The notes under the pieces were generated by a model that worked only from the letters and a program-made list of their open reading frames with translations, was not told the origin of the DNA and did no database searches. The translations under genes and the position numbers were made by a program. Shown here in pieces: positions 1-9,803 of a stretch of 64,000 nucleotides of DNA (position 1 is the first letter of the stretch; each line of letters opens with the position of its first letter). Source of the DNA: Pseudodesulfovibrio sp. (GTDB taxonomy: Bacteria; Desulfobacterota; Desulfovibrionia; Desulfovibrionales; Desulfovibrionaceae); assembly GCA_022712855.1 (NCBI GenBank), contig JAFLJT010000206.1, positions 1 through 64,000 on the forward strand, in the 5' to 3' direction.

Positions 1-380
1 CCGCTTCCCCCGGCACCACTGGCGAGTTCATGTTCCTGGCTGACTCCTTTGGTCTGCCCAAGGGCGTTCCGCATCGCGACAACGCTATTGCATGGCTCAA
101 GATTCTCGGTTCCAAAGAAGGTTCTGACACCTTCAACCCGATCAAGGGTTCCATATCTGCTCGCAAGGATTCCGATCTGAGCAAGTACAATGACTACCTC
201 AAGTCCGCAGCCAAAGACTTTGGTCAGGATCGCGTAGTCGGTTCCCTGGCTCACGGCGTTGCAGCCAATGACACCTTCAAGAACGGTTTCGCTTCCGTTA
301 TGGAGATGTTCCTGAAGTCCAAGAATGCTGAAGCAGCTTCCAAGGCATGTCAGCAGCTTGCCACGAAAGCTGGAATCTAA
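1..380 (+). CDS. Sugar ABC transporter substrate-binding protein, C-terminal part (5' end outside window)
   Basis: Frame is open to the left edge (ASPGTTGEFMFLADSFGLPKGVPHRDNAIAWLKILGSKEG...) and is followed by two ABC permease genes. Confidence 0.85.
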   Translation, partial: ASPGTTGEFMFLADSFGLPKGVPHRDNAIAWLKILGSKEGSDTFNPIKGSISARKDSDLSKYNDYLKSAAKDFGQDRVVGSLAHGVAANDTFKNGFASVMEMFLKSKNAEAASKACQQLATKAGI

Positions 381-454
381 AGTAAACAACGGGCTTTATA
401 CGCGTCGGGGTGGCAACACCCCGGCGCTAGCCCGATACGTTTGAGAGTATAAGT

Positions 455-1573
455 ATGCGAGAAGCATCACGGGACAGACTGAAAGCGTTTTTGACGCTGC
501 TGCCATCCATGGTCCTCATAGGTATTTTTGTCTATGGGTTCATCGGAAACACCATATGGACTTCCATGACCGATTGGGGTGGCTCAGGCTCACTCTCATT
601 GACGCCGGAAAAGAATTTTGTCGGCCTGGATAACTATGTGGAATTGTTTACCGGGTTTCTCTACAGCGGTTTCCGTCAGGATTTGGTCAACGCGGTCTAC
701 TATTCTGTCATGCTCCTCGTTGGCGCAGTGGGACTCGGCATGTTCATCGCTATCCTGCTCGACCAGAAACCCAAGGGCGAAGACGTCCTGCGCACCATAT
801 TTCTTTATCCTATGTCTCTGTCCTTCATCGTTTCCGGTACCATCTGGCGCTGGCTGCTCGCCCCGCAGGGTGGCGTTAACGTCCTCCCGAAATATGTGGG
901 CATGGAACCGCTGACGTTCGAATGGCTCTCCAGCCAGGCGGCTATCCTCGAATTTAACTGGCAGAATCTTTTTCAGGTTGCGCTGTATGTCATCTCGTTC
1001 ATCATGATTCTCGTGGGGCTGTATCTTCTCAAGGGAGATTCGAAAAAAGCCATCAGACGCTGGCTCGGCCCGGGCATCATCATCGGCGCTGGCGCATGGC
1101 TCTTTGGCGGCATGTTGCCCGAAGCGTTGTTCATGGAAGAAACCCACGGTTTCAACATGGCGACACTCGGTATCATCATGGCGACGGTCTGGCAGTACTC
1201 CGGCTATACCATGGCTCTCTATCTGGCGGGCTTCAACGGTATCTCCCAAGACTTGCGAGACGCGGCCATGCTTGATGGCGCCAGCGAGGTGAACTACTAT
1301 CGGTACGTCGCTATTCCCATGCTCAAGCCCATCACCATCAGCGCGGTTATCATCCTCTCCCATATATCATTAAAGATGTTCGACCTCATTTTCGCCATGA
1401 CCGGCCCGGATAATGCCGAGACAGGCCATCCGGCGCTCAACATGTTCCTGACCACGTTCAGGGCCAACGACTTTGCCAAGGGCGCGGCCATCGCTATCGT
1501 GCTGTTCCTTATCGCGGCCATGTTCATTGTGCCGTATCTGGTGGCGCAATATCGCCAGCGGAGGAGGGGCTAA
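455..1573 (+). CDS. Sugar ABC transporter permease (MalF/UgpA-like)
   Basis: Multi-TM protein with EAA-like loop (DLRDAAMLDGASEVNYYRYVAIPMLKP); operon with SBP and second permease. Confidence 0.92.
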   Translation: MREASRDRLKAFLTLLPSMVLIGIFVYGFIGNTIWTSMTDWGGSGSLSLTPEKNFVGLDNYVELFTGFLYSGFRQDLVNAVYYSVMLLVGAVGLGMFIAILLDQKPKGEDVLRTIFLYPMSLSFIVSGTIWRWLLAPQGGVNVLPKYVGMEPLTFEWLSSQAAILEFNWQNLFQVALYVISFIMILVGLYLLKGDSKKAIRRWLGPGIIIGAGAWLFGGMLPEALFMEETHGFNMATLGIIMATVWQYSGYTMALYLAGFNGISQDLRDAAMLDGASEVNYYRYVAIPMLKPITISAVIILSHISLKMFDLIFAMTGPDNAETGHPALNMFLTTFRANDFAKGAAIAIVLFLIAAMFIVPYLVAQYRQRRRG

Positions 1574-1576
1574 GTC

Positions 1577-2401
1577 ATGAAAAGTAAAGTAACCTTCGGC
1601 TCAGTTTTCCTTTATGGAACCCTCGGCCTCCTGTCGCTCTTTTTCCTCATGCCCGCGTATATGGCGGTGGTCACGGCACTGAAGCTGCCCCTGAACATCG
1701 ACCTGCCCACGGCATGGGAATTCCCGACCGTCATCAACTGGTCGAGTTTCTCGGACGCTATCAAGCTGCTCAAGCCGAACTTCATCAATTCGCTTATCCT
1801 GACCGTTTGCGCCACCGCCGGATCGACGATCCTCGGTTCGCTCAACGGCTATGTGTTCTCCAAATGGAAGTTCAAGGGCAGTGAAGTTGTCTTCACGCTC
1901 TTCCTGTTCGGCATGTTCATCCCGTATCAGGTTATCCTGATCCCGCTCTTCCAGACCCTGCGGGCTATGAACCTCTATGGTGGCCTCCCCGGCCTGATCC
2001 TGGCGCATATTGTCTATGGCCTGCCAATCACAACGCTTATCTTCCGTAACTTTTACTCGCAGATTCCCACCGCGCTCATTGAGTCGGGTCGCCTCGACGG
2101 CGCTGGGTTCTTCTCTATTTACACGCGCATCGTGTTCCCGTTGTCCATTCCCGGCTTCGTGGTCACGTCTCTCTGGCAGTTCACGCAGATCTGGAACGAA
2201 TTCCTCTGGGGCATTTGCCTGACGCGTCATTCGGAGAACCCGATTACTGTCGGCCTCGCCCAGTTGGCGGGTGGTCAGGCGGTGAGTTGGAATCTGCCCA
2301 TGGCTGGTTCGATCATGGCGGCTGTTCCTGTATTATGTATATATATCTTCCTTGGAAGATACTTTATTCGCGGCCTGTTAGCTGGTTCGGTGAAGGAATA
2401 G
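1577..2401 (+). CDS. Sugar ABC transporter permease (MalG/UgpE-like)
   Basis: EAA loop [28 protein letters not shown]; 3 bp after previous CDS. Confidence 0.92.
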   Translation: MKSKVTFGSVFLYGTLGLLSLFFLMPAYMAVVTALKLPLNIDLPTAWEFPTVINWSSFSDAIKLLKPNFINSLILTVCATAGSTILGSLNGYVFSKWKFKGSEVVFTLFLFGMFIPYQVILIPLFQTLRAMNLYGGLPGLILAHIVYGLPITTLIFRNFYSQIPTALIESGRLDGAGFFSIYTRIVFPLSIPGFVVTSLWQFTQIWNEFLWGICLTRHSENPITVGLAQLAGGQAVSWNLPMAGSIMAAVPVLCIYIFLGRYFIRGLLAGSVKE

Positions 2402-2431
2402 TCTACGAAGATATGGATTGAAGACGTATAC

Positions 2432-2466
2432 AAAGGCCGCCCGACGCAGGGTGGCCTTTTTTTTTC
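2432..2466 (+). terminator. Rho-independent terminator of ABC operon
   Basis: aaaggccgcccgacgcagggtggcctttttttttc hairpin plus T-tract. Confidence 0.8.
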
Positions 2467-2741
2467 TTAATACACTAAATTATCACGCTTTATGGATAAT
2501 GCGAGCTGTGTATTTTTAAAATAATGCAAAAATATAATAAAAATATCTTGACTTCTCCCTGCCATTAGAGAAAGAGTGACGACAACGCACCAGCCGCACC
2601 CGTGTAGGCGCAGTCGAATTGTGACTAAGGCTGGTTTTAAGAGTACAAGTATATCGAGGAGCTGTGACGCATCTGGCGCATTGCTCCTTTTTTAATAAGC
2701 GCACGGGCGCTCTATTCCATTCACTTTCTAGGAGAATTTAC

Positions 2742-3005
2742 ATGTCTAAAAAATTGTATGTTGGCAATCTGCCTTGGTCCGCTACTGAAGATGAAATCCG
2801 CGCTGCTTTCGGCGAGTTCGGTGAAGTTACTTCCGTTAACTTGATCGAAGATCGCGAAACTGGCCGCCCCCGTGGTTTCGGTTTCGTTGAAATGGACGCT
2901 GATGGCGCTGTTGCAGCTATCGACGCCATGGACGGCAAAGATTTCGGTGGCCGTAACATCAAGGTCAACGAAGCTAAGCCCCGCGAAGAACGCCCACGCT
3001 GGTAG
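2742..3005 (+). CDS. RRM-type RNA-binding protein
   Basis: MSKKLYVGNLPWSATEDEIRAAFGEFG...RPRGFGFVEMD has RNP2 and RNP1 motifs; SD aggagaa upstream. Confidence 0.95.
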   Translation: MSKKLYVGNLPWSATEDEIRAAFGEFGEVTSVNLIEDRETGRPRGFGFVEMDADGAVAAIDAMDGKDFGGRNIKVNEAKPREERPRW

Positions 3006-3031
3006 TTTTCGCAAGCCCTAATACGGCATTA

Positions 3032-3070
3032 AACGCCCGCTTCTCTCAAGAGAAGCGGGCGTTCTTCTTT
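3032..3070 (+). terminator. Rho-independent terminator of RRM gene
   Basis: aacgcccgcttctctcaagagaagcgggcgttcttcttt. Confidence 0.85.
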
Positions 3071-3084
3071 GGATCACCCCAAAT

Positions 3085-3120
3085 AAAAGGGCCGCCCATC
3101 TTCGGGCGGCCCTTTTGTCA
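3085..3120. terminator. Second, probably bidirectional terminator between convergent genes
   Basis: aaaagggccgcccatcttcgggcggcccttttgtca. Confidence 0.75.
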
Positions 3121-3140
3121 TTCTTTCTAGCCAACCAAGT

Positions 3141-4418
3141 TTAGTTACCTGGCTCCACAAAATACGTGATCTGCGATCTCGGAGAAAGATACTTCAAGAT
3201 TTCCTCGGGCAGATGGGCCAACCGGATGGACTTCTCAACACGCAAATCCGGTTCGTCTGCCAGATCAACAATGAGCGCTTCCTTCTTGGGCACCTCGGCA
3301 TCATACAACACCACGCTGGGGTTGAGCTGGTTCTTCGGGTTCACCGACATAACCATGCCGATTGATCCGTTGCTGAGTTCCACCACCGTGCCGGGTGGGT
3401 ATACGCCAAGGCAGCGAATAAAGAGCGCCAGCAGTTCAACGTCAAAGAGCTGCTTCTGTTGTCCGAACATGTAGGAAAGCGCGAGGTACGGGGTGAGCGT
3501 CTCGTCAGCGGTCCCGTCGTTGCAATGATTGTCATAGGTGTCTGCAATGGCGACGATACGGGCAAGCTTGTTGATGTCGTCACCCTTGAGACCACCGGGG
3601 CCACCAGAGCCATCCATCCGTTCGTGGTGTTGTGCCACAACCACGACGGCAGCCTTGGGAAATTGTTCCATCTGGACCAGCATGGCCGCGCCGAATGCAC
3701 TGTGTTGTTTGAGGAGATCCTGCTCTGGCTTGGTCAGCGTGCCACGCTTCTTGAGCAGCTTCTTGGGAATACGTTCTTTGCCAATGTCGTGGAAGAGCGC
3801 GCCCATACCAAGGGCCGTCATTTCAGCAGGGGACAACCCGGCTTGTTTGCCGACCATCATGGAAAGCACGGCCACGTTCATGGGATGTGAATAGGTGGAC
3901 TCAGCAGAATCCATGACATTCATCAGATGCAGTGTGGACTCGTGGTCGTCGAGGAAATTTGCAGAAAGTCTGTCTACAAATCCGATGGCGTCTTCAATGG
4001 ATTGGAAATTACCGCCGAGCATTCCTTTAAGGATTGTATTGAACGCCTTGATGCAGGAGTTGAATTTCTTCTCGCACTGGGCAATGCGCTCCTTCTTCTC
4101 TTTGAGGCGCTTGGTGCGTTCCTTCTTGACCTCCCACAGATGGTCAATAACCGCTTGGGAGAGCTTCTTGTCCTCATCACGCTCAGGCTTTCGTTGGTCA
4201 GCGGGGCGCAAGGGGAGCACGTCACTCTTTTCGGGGATGCAGAACACGTCGGTTATGCCAAGATTTCTCAAGAGAGAGACGTGTTCTTCATCTTTGACCT
4301 TGAACTTGTTGAACAGAAATGGATGGTCAAACCAATTGGTTTTTTCCAAACGTATGAAGACACCAGCCCGGAGCTGGTTCACGGAGATCTTATATTCCGG
4401 CATGCTGATTTTTACCAT
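3141..4418 (-). CDS. HD-GYP-like phosphohydrolase protein with N-terminal DUF3391-like region
   Basis: HD motif GALFHDIGKERIP; downstream HHERMDGSGGPGGLKG. Confidence 0.85.
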   Translation of the reverse strand: MVKISMPEYKISVNQLRAGVFIRLEKTNWFDHPFLFNKFKVKDEEHVSLLRNLGITDVFCIPEKSDVLPLRPADQRKPERDEDKKLSQAVIDHLWEVKKERTKRLKEKKERIAQCEKKFNSCIKAFNTILKGMLGGNFQSIEDAIGFVDRLSANFLDDHESTLHLMNVMDSAESTYSHPMNVAVLSMMVGKQAGLSPAEMTALGMGALFHDIGKERIPKKLLKKRGTLTKPEQDLLKQHSAFGAAMLVQMEQFPKAAVVVVAQHHERMDGSGGPGGLKGDDINKLARIVAIADTYDNHCNDGTADETLTPYLALSYMFGQQKQLFDVELLALFIRCLGVYPPGTVVELSNGSIGMVMSVNPKNQLNPSVVLYDAEVPKKEALIVDLADEPDLRVEKSIRLAHLPEEILKYLSPRSQITYFVEPGN

Positions 4419-4802
4419 AAGTCCCCCTTTTTACCGTATCGGTCGTAAACACACAACACCTTAGACTCTGCATATTCCGATGCAGGAGTAGGCCTAACTA
4501 AGTACAATGCTTACTGGTTGACCTATTTGAATGTGTGGGGAGTTTTGTTCGGTGCATTTCTATGCTCTATAGCGATGGTTTTAGCTTCATATACAGGAAA
4601 ATGTACTGTGTGCTTGTCAAAGTGATAAATTTAAATTATAATAGAAAATTTTGTTCAAAAAAATAAGTAGTTACGTAAAATGGGCGAAAAACTCGTCTGT
4701 TTTGCCATTGCCAAGAAGGTCCAAATGTTTTAACCCATCAGTTCGGATAGTATTGCACAGCCTTTCATATTGGAAATACTCGTTTTTTTTGGGGACGACT
4801 CT

Positions 4803-5291
4803 ATGTACAAGAAGAGATCTGGTTTTAGTACAACTCTCATGACCAGCGCGATAGTGATCTTTTTTGTCGCTATGGCAGGAGTGGTTGTTGTCAAGACTGG
4901 CGTATTGCAGTCCAACACCGCCAGTAGTGATGGTCTGTCAGGTCTCGTATCTGTCAAAGGTACAGTCGATGTTGATGCGTTGAACCTTTCCCGCAGTGAA
5001 GTGAAGAAGATCAACCGGGCTGTGAATGCGCATAAAGACGTGTTCACTCAGGTGGACCTGTTTCTGGATACCAAAAATGGACGCGGAGAAATATCCGGCA
5101 AGACCGTGCTTGTCATGGCCATGGTCCTTGAGACCAGTGGTGATTGCGAAGTCCGGTCATGGAGTCGCAAAATTGCGCGTGATGATCTGGTGCCGCAGAT
5201 TGTCCGATATATGAAACGGGCAGCAGGTGAGTATCAGGAGTTCAAAAAGCATCCTGACGTGAAACAGAATTTCAAGTGCATATATATCTAA
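4803..5291 (+). CDS. Hypothetical single-TM protein, tandem paralogue 1
   Basis: MYKKRSGFSTTLMTSAIVIFFVAMAGVVV...; resembles the ORF at 5463-5966. Confidence 0.7.
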   Translation: MYKKRSGFSTTLMTSAIVIFFVAMAGVVVVKTGVLQSNTASSDGLSGLVSVKGTVDVDALNLSRSEVKKINRAVNAHKDVFTQVDLFLDTKNGRGEISGKTVLVMAMVLETSGDCEVRSWSRKIARDDLVPQIVRYMKRAAGEYQEFKKHPDVKQNFKCIYI

Positions 5292-5311
5292 GCATTTGTT
5301 CAATATATAGG

Positions 5312-5346
5312 AAAAGCCCCGACCGAAAGGTTGGGGCTTTTTTTTA
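5312..5346 (+). terminator. Rho-independent terminator
   Basis: aaaagccccgaccgaaaggttggggcttttttttt. Confidence 0.85.
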
Positions 5347-5462
5347 AGAGTACTCGACTTTAATGCGTTGCGTGTTGCAGTAACCTTTAAAGAGCTATAT
5401 ACTTAATATACTCTGTCCGAGAGAAAAACGTAGAGACGGCGGCAATTGAGTAAGGGTAGATT

Positions 5463-5966
5463 ATGTCTAATAGACTCTCAAATATGCAGGTTTTCAAGGG
5501 TATCGGCTTTGTCGTACTCTTCATTGCGCTCTCCTGGATTGCTGTTTTCAAGTCCGGTTTTATCGATGTCAGCAAGTTTAAGAGCAAGCCGACATACGAT
5601 AAGGCTTTGGTGGATTCTGTCGCCATCATGGGTTCGATAAAGGCCAAGGATTTGAACCTGTCCGGCAGCGAAATCAAGAAGATGAATCTCGCTGCCTTGC
5701 GCAACCGAGAAAAGTTTTCCAAGGTCAATATTCACTTGAACCGTGACGAAAGATACGGTTCAATGGAAATTAAGGATGATACTATCCTGAACATGGTTGT
5801 TGAGCTGGAAGTTGCAAAAGATTGCACCATTCAATCATGGGATTCCAAGTTTCCTCGCGCCGAACTCGCGCCGCAGATGACTGAATATATCAAGAAGGCT
5901 GCCAAAGAGTATCTTCATTACCAAAAGTCATTGGACAAGAAGGCGAAGTTTAAGTTGATCCTTTAG
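5463..5966 (+). CDS. Hypothetical single-TM protein, tandem paralogue 2
   Basis: Shares DLNLSxSExKKxN and C-x-xxSWxxKxxRxxLxPQxxxYxKxAAxEY with the preceding ORF. Confidence 0.7.
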   Translation: MSNRLSNMQVFKGIGFVVLFIALSWIAVFKSGFIDVSKFKSKPTYDKALVDSVAIMGSIKAKDLNLSGSEIKKMNLAALRNREKFSKVNIHLNRDERYGSMEIKDDTILNMVVELEVAKDCTIQSWDSKFPRAELAPQMTEYIKKAAKEYLHYQKSLDKKAKFKLIL

Positions 5967-5967
5967 G

Positions 5968-6071
5968 GAAGCACTGCATATTTGCCCGCTGGCGTCGTTG
6001 CTTCAAAAAGTTAAAACACTAGCGTACAGGAAGTACGCGTCGGCCTTGAACTTTTTTTGCGTCGTGTCGTT
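5968..6071. repeat. Intergenic palindromic element
   Basis: Inverted arms gcttcaaaaagttaa / ttgaactttttttgc around cgtacaggaagtacg. Confidence 0.45.
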
Positions 6072-6463
6072 TAATCTTTTTCCATGTCTTCCAGCAGAAT
6101 TTCCAGCGCGTGGACCGATATGCGAATCTCCATGAACGAGATGCCCAGCGAGATGATGAGAAAGAGAAGGCTGGCGCCAAATAGCACTTGGCCGACGCCC
6201 ATCCAATTTTGAAAAATAGAGATCATGGCGAAGATGCAGCTGAGCATGGACAGGACGCCGAACCCTTGCATTTTCCGGATCATGTGAATTCGGATGCGCA
6301 GGTTCTCGATCTGTTTGCGGATGGAATCATCCTTGCCCTTGCGATACTCGTCATGCAGGGCACGGATACGGTTGCTCATGGCCAGAAACCGATTGGTAAA
6401 GGCAAGCATAAACAGCGAAATGGCCGGAAAAAGCAATGCTGGTGTAGTGGCGGAAATTTCCAT
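6071..6463 (-). CDS. DUF2721-like membrane protein
   Basis: TTPALLFPAISLFMLAFTNRFLAMSNRIRALHDEY... with TM segments. Confidence 0.7.
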   Translation of the reverse strand: MEISATTPALLFPAISLFMLAFTNRFLAMSNRIRALHDEYRKGKDDSIRKQIENLRIRIHMIRKMQGFGVLSMLSCIFAMISIFQNWMGVGQVLFGASLLFLIISLGISFMEIRISVHALEILLEDMEKD

Positions 6464-6601
6464 GAGAACGTCCTTTGTAAGCAGGCTGCGTGTGAAAAGC
6501 GCTGCCGCTTTATTGATTGTCTCTCGAAGTGGTGGTTGGAAGATTAATAAAGTTGTTGAGTGAAGTCACGTGTAACTCCCAATTGGTAGTCTGATTGCTG
6601 T

Positions 6602-8440
6602 CTACAGGTAGATCAAGCCCATTAATAAGACGGTGACGACTGACGCAATGCACAACAGAGGGAAACCCACCTTGATAAAATCTATGGGGGCGTATCCTCC
6701 GGCTTCCATGGTCAGCAGGTTCGTCGGCGATGATATCGGCGAAACAAAGGCGCAAGCAATGGCGATGGCGGCCGTCATGGCAAAGGCATGCGGCGATACG
6801 CCCAATTCGACGGCGACCTCTATCGCAATGGGTAAGACCAGCACGGCTGTGGCCGTACTCGGCAGAAACCAGCCGATGGATGCTGTCAAAAAGAAAAGCA
6901 CACCCAGCATGTTGAGCGGTGAGAGTTGTCCAAGCAGATCGACCCATTGTCCCGCTATGAAATCGGAAGCCCCAGTTTTGGTCAGGGCCGTAGCCACAGG
7001 GAGCATTCCGGCAACCAGAACCACTGTCGGCCAGCTGATTTTTCGATAAATCGTAATGATGTCCACACATCGTGTCATTACGAGGGCCAGAGCCGCCATG
7101 AGCGCTATGGTCACGGTCGGCAGCACATCCAGGGCCATGAACGTCACCATGGCTGTGAGGATCGAGAGTGCCCATGGGGCGCGTCTTCGGGCGGGGAAAA
7201 CCTCGCAGCTTTCTTCCGGGAGAGTGAGGACCACAAAATGAACGCGTTCCTGCTTGAGTTGTTGGATATCATCCCAACCGCCACAGACCAGAAGGGCGTC
7301 GCCGTGATGTAATTTGGTCTTGGCAATATCTCCGGTTGAAACCGTGCCTCGTTGTCGCACACCCAACACTGTCACTTTATAAAGATTTCTGAATCCAATC
7401 TCTTCAAGTGTCTGGCCGACATACCGTGAATCCGGCGCGATGAGGATCTCGGCTAAGCCGATTTCCTGTAAAAATGCTTTTCTGTTTCGAGTCGATAAGG
7501 GAGGCAGGGATTTTAAATTTTGCGATTCGCCAAAATGCTCTCGCTTCTCGGACTTACCGGCGATGATAAGAATATCGCCTTCTCCAAAAATGGTTTCCGG
7601 GGTGATTTTTGAAATCAGTCGTCCTTTGGGCAGCTTCTTGTCGATGCCGACCAAAAGCACTCCGTGGCCTCTGCGAAAACGGGCCTGAGGAAGTGTGCGT
7701 CCGATTAATGGGGAATCGCTCATCACCTGATAGCGGCCCACTTCATCTTTCAGGCCGTAGCTTGCGATAAGGTCGATTATTGTACGCCGGGGGCCTGTCT
7801 CGCAGACTTCGAACCGTTTTCCCAGCAATCCACGTCCAAAGATCAACATGTACAGGATGGCGATAGCCAGAACCCCGAGGCCGATTGGCGTGAAGCTGAA
7901 AAAGTCCAAATTATCGAATCCAGCCTGAATGAGAGTCTGGCTGGCTATGAGGTTCTGATTGGATGCAACAAGCGTCATCATGCCGCTCGTTAAAGCAGCA
8001 ATGCCCAGGGGCATCAGTATTCTTTTTTTATTGAGATTAGCCTTTTGGGACACAGCTATGGCGATAGGTATGAAGATACCCATTGTGGCAGTGGAGTTCA
8101 TGAAAGAGCCAACGGCTCCGGCCGCCAGCATCAGCAAGGCTATGAGTTTGACCTCGCTTTCTCCCCCGATACGCATGACGAGTGCGCCTATCCGCTGGGC
8201 AACTCCGGTATTCGTGAGCGCTTCACTCACAACAAACATGATGATGAGGATGATGAGCACCGGATTAGAGAAGCCGGACAACGCTTCCTGGGTCGTGAGA
8301 ACCCCGGAAAGCATCATGGCGGTAACGACAAGAACGCCGATGATGTCGCTCCGAATGCGATTGCTAATAAAAAGGACCGCAGCCCCGGCGAAAATAACCA
8401 AGGCAGTCAATGCGTCAGGGGCGATTACGTTTTGCATCAT
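6602..8440 (-). CDS. SLC13/DASS-family permease with internal TrkA-C (RCK_C) domains
   Basis: Multi-TM; internal VMSDSPLIGRTLPQARFRRGHGVLLVGI and ILIAPDSRYVGQTLEEIGFRNLYKVTVLGVRQ. Confidence 0.85.
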   Translation of the reverse strand: MMQNVIAPDALTALVIFAGAAVLFISNRIRSDIIGVLVVTAMMLSGVLTTQEALSGFSNPVLIILIIMFVVSEALTNTGVAQRIGALVMRIGGESEVKLIALLMLAAGAVGSFMNSTATMGIFIPIAIAVSQKANLNKKRILMPLGIAALTSGMMTLVASNQNLIASQTLIQAGFDNLDFFSFTPIGLGVLAIAILYMLIFGRGLLGKRFEVCETGPRRTIIDLIASYGLKDEVGRYQVMSDSPLIGRTLPQARFRRGHGVLLVGIDKKLPKGRLISKITPETIFGEGDILIIAGKSEKREHFGESQNLKSLPPLSTRNRKAFLQEIGLAEILIAPDSRYVGQTLEEIGFRNLYKVTVLGVRQRGTVSTGDIAKTKLHHGDALLVCGGWDDIQQLKQERVHFVVLTLPEESCEVFPARRRAPWALSILTAMVTFMALDVLPTVTIALMAALALVMTRCVDIITIYRKISWPTVVLVAGMLPVATALTKTGASDFIAGQWVDLLGQLSPLNMLGVLFFLTASIGWFLPSTATAVLVLPIAIEVAVELGVSPHAFAMTAAIAIACAFVSPISSPTNLLTMEAGGYAPIDFIKVGFPLLCIASVVTVLLMGLIYL

Positions 8441-8777
8441 TTGCGTAGACCGTGGAATCCCCGCAATGTCAAGAAAGCAATGGGGGCAGGTCGTAGGGTG
8501 CGTAATAAATTTGGGAATTGGCGGATGGTAAGAGGTTTTTCATCTACCTTTTTACAGAGTGAGTTGAACAGATGTGAGTTTTCTGAAATATTGGGCTTCC
8601 GTCTGACTATATCACCAGTCTCAAGATGGAAAAGCGTGGGCCGAAGAGGAGAGAAAAGTGAGCAAACCGATTAATATTAAGTCGTTGGGTAGTATGGTGT
8701 TTCCGAAATGCGATTGCGGAATTCATTAATTAGATTTTACATTGAGTAATGAACACAGCCTAGAGGCTACTAAAAAT

Positions 8778-9350
8778 CTATCGTCTTTCCATCTGATAGT
8801 GTTCATAGATTGCTTTCCAATTCATATATTTCCAAATCAATTCAAATTGGGACAAGTCTAAGAATCGGGGAGAAATTTCTTTTGCATAACCCTTTAAGCC
8901 ATTATGCACCTCGGCAAATATCTCATCGCTAGTTGCCGATGTTAGAATATTTATACCAGATATTAGAATTTCACTGTCTTTGACTATGAACTTTTCCTTT
9001 TTAAAGCGGAGAGAATATCTTTCCTTGCTCATTTTATATAATGTTGCTCTTACTTGTGTATTCCAAAATCGTAAACGTAGAAAACCAATTATTTGATTGA
9101 ATTCCCAAGGATTGTACTGGCTTTTCTCTTCAAGTTCTCTTCTTTTTTTCTTTTCAGGGAATTCACTCCATTCAGCCTTCCGATAAGTATTATTTTCTAA
9201 CCTTTTAAGGTCATTACTGACCTTCGTCTCTACATCAGAGTCATGCTTTTCTAACGAAGTTCTGTATATTGGAAGGTCCAATAAATCCATAGTAGCCCGC
9301 CTTCTTTCAAAGTATTCATGGTCTCGTGGGGTTAAACTCCTCAAGCTCAA
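8778..9350 (-). CDS. Hypothetical protein in AT-rich stretch
   Basis: 190-aa ORF, no recognised family. Confidence 0.5.
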   Translation of the reverse strand: MSLRSLTPRDHEYFERRRATMDLLDLPIYRTSLEKHDSDVETKVSNDLKRLENNTYRKAEWSEFPEKKKRRELEEKSQYNPWEFNQIIGFLRLRFWNTQVRATLYKMSKERYSLRFKKEKFIVKDSEILISGINILTSATSDEIFAEVHNGLKGYAKEISPRFLDLSQFELIWKYMNWKAIYEHYQMERR

Positions 9351-9473
9351 CCATTGATAGTAACAAGTTGAGACAAAAAAGTCTTAACTTTTAGTGTGGG
9401 TGTAAAGGCCACTTGCCTTGCGTTTTGTTTTAATTCTATATTGTTTTTTTCATAATTTATAAAGGAGAAGGTA

Positions 9474-9719
9474 ATGTCAGATAAAGAATGTCGTCGATGT
9501 GGAAATGAGTCCTTAGCTGATTATAATTGTGCTGAGTGTGGAGAAAATGCTGCTTTTGATAGTGATGAAAGCCATAGTATTGATACAACAGGATTTTTAT
9601 ACGAAATAGATGCAGATGGTGATTCTTCGCAACAGATTTGTTCGTGTGGCAACGAGGTCTTCGAAGTTATCTATCATGAGTACTGTAGCTGGTGTCAGCA
9701 TCAAGTCGATAAGGGGTAA
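9474..9719 (+). CDS. Small zinc-ribbon-like hypothetical protein
   Basis: CRRCGNE...CAECGE...CSCGNE...CSWCQ; SD aaaggagaagg upstream. Confidence 0.6.
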   Translation: MSDKECRRCGNESLADYNCAECGENAAFDSDESHSIDTTGFLYEIDADGDSSQQICSCGNEVFEVIYHEYCSWCQHQVDKG

Positions 9720-9803
9720 GGCTGTAATTTCGGAGAATTAGGGGCCACCTCCCTAATTCTGCGTAACAAAGCACATTATGACTCTGAATAAACGGAGGTT
9801 CTG

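Noticed and set aside
596-1363. Long antisense ORF (255 aa) and similar antisense ORFs throughout
   Set aside because: Shadow ORFs of well-supported genes with low-complexity translations.
2480-2741. Long leader of the RRM gene as thermoregulatory or riboswitch element
   Set aside because: No clear conserved structure could be supported from sequence alone.
6531-6560. gaagattaataaagttgttgagtg resembling the internal TnsB-type repeat
   Set aside because: Matches only the AT-rich core, lacks TGTGGG/GAGTAAT and has no partner end; likely chance.
8490-8512. cgtagggtgcgtaataaatttg similar to Tn7-like end
   Set aside because: About 14/20 positions match with no terminal TGTG; not enough.
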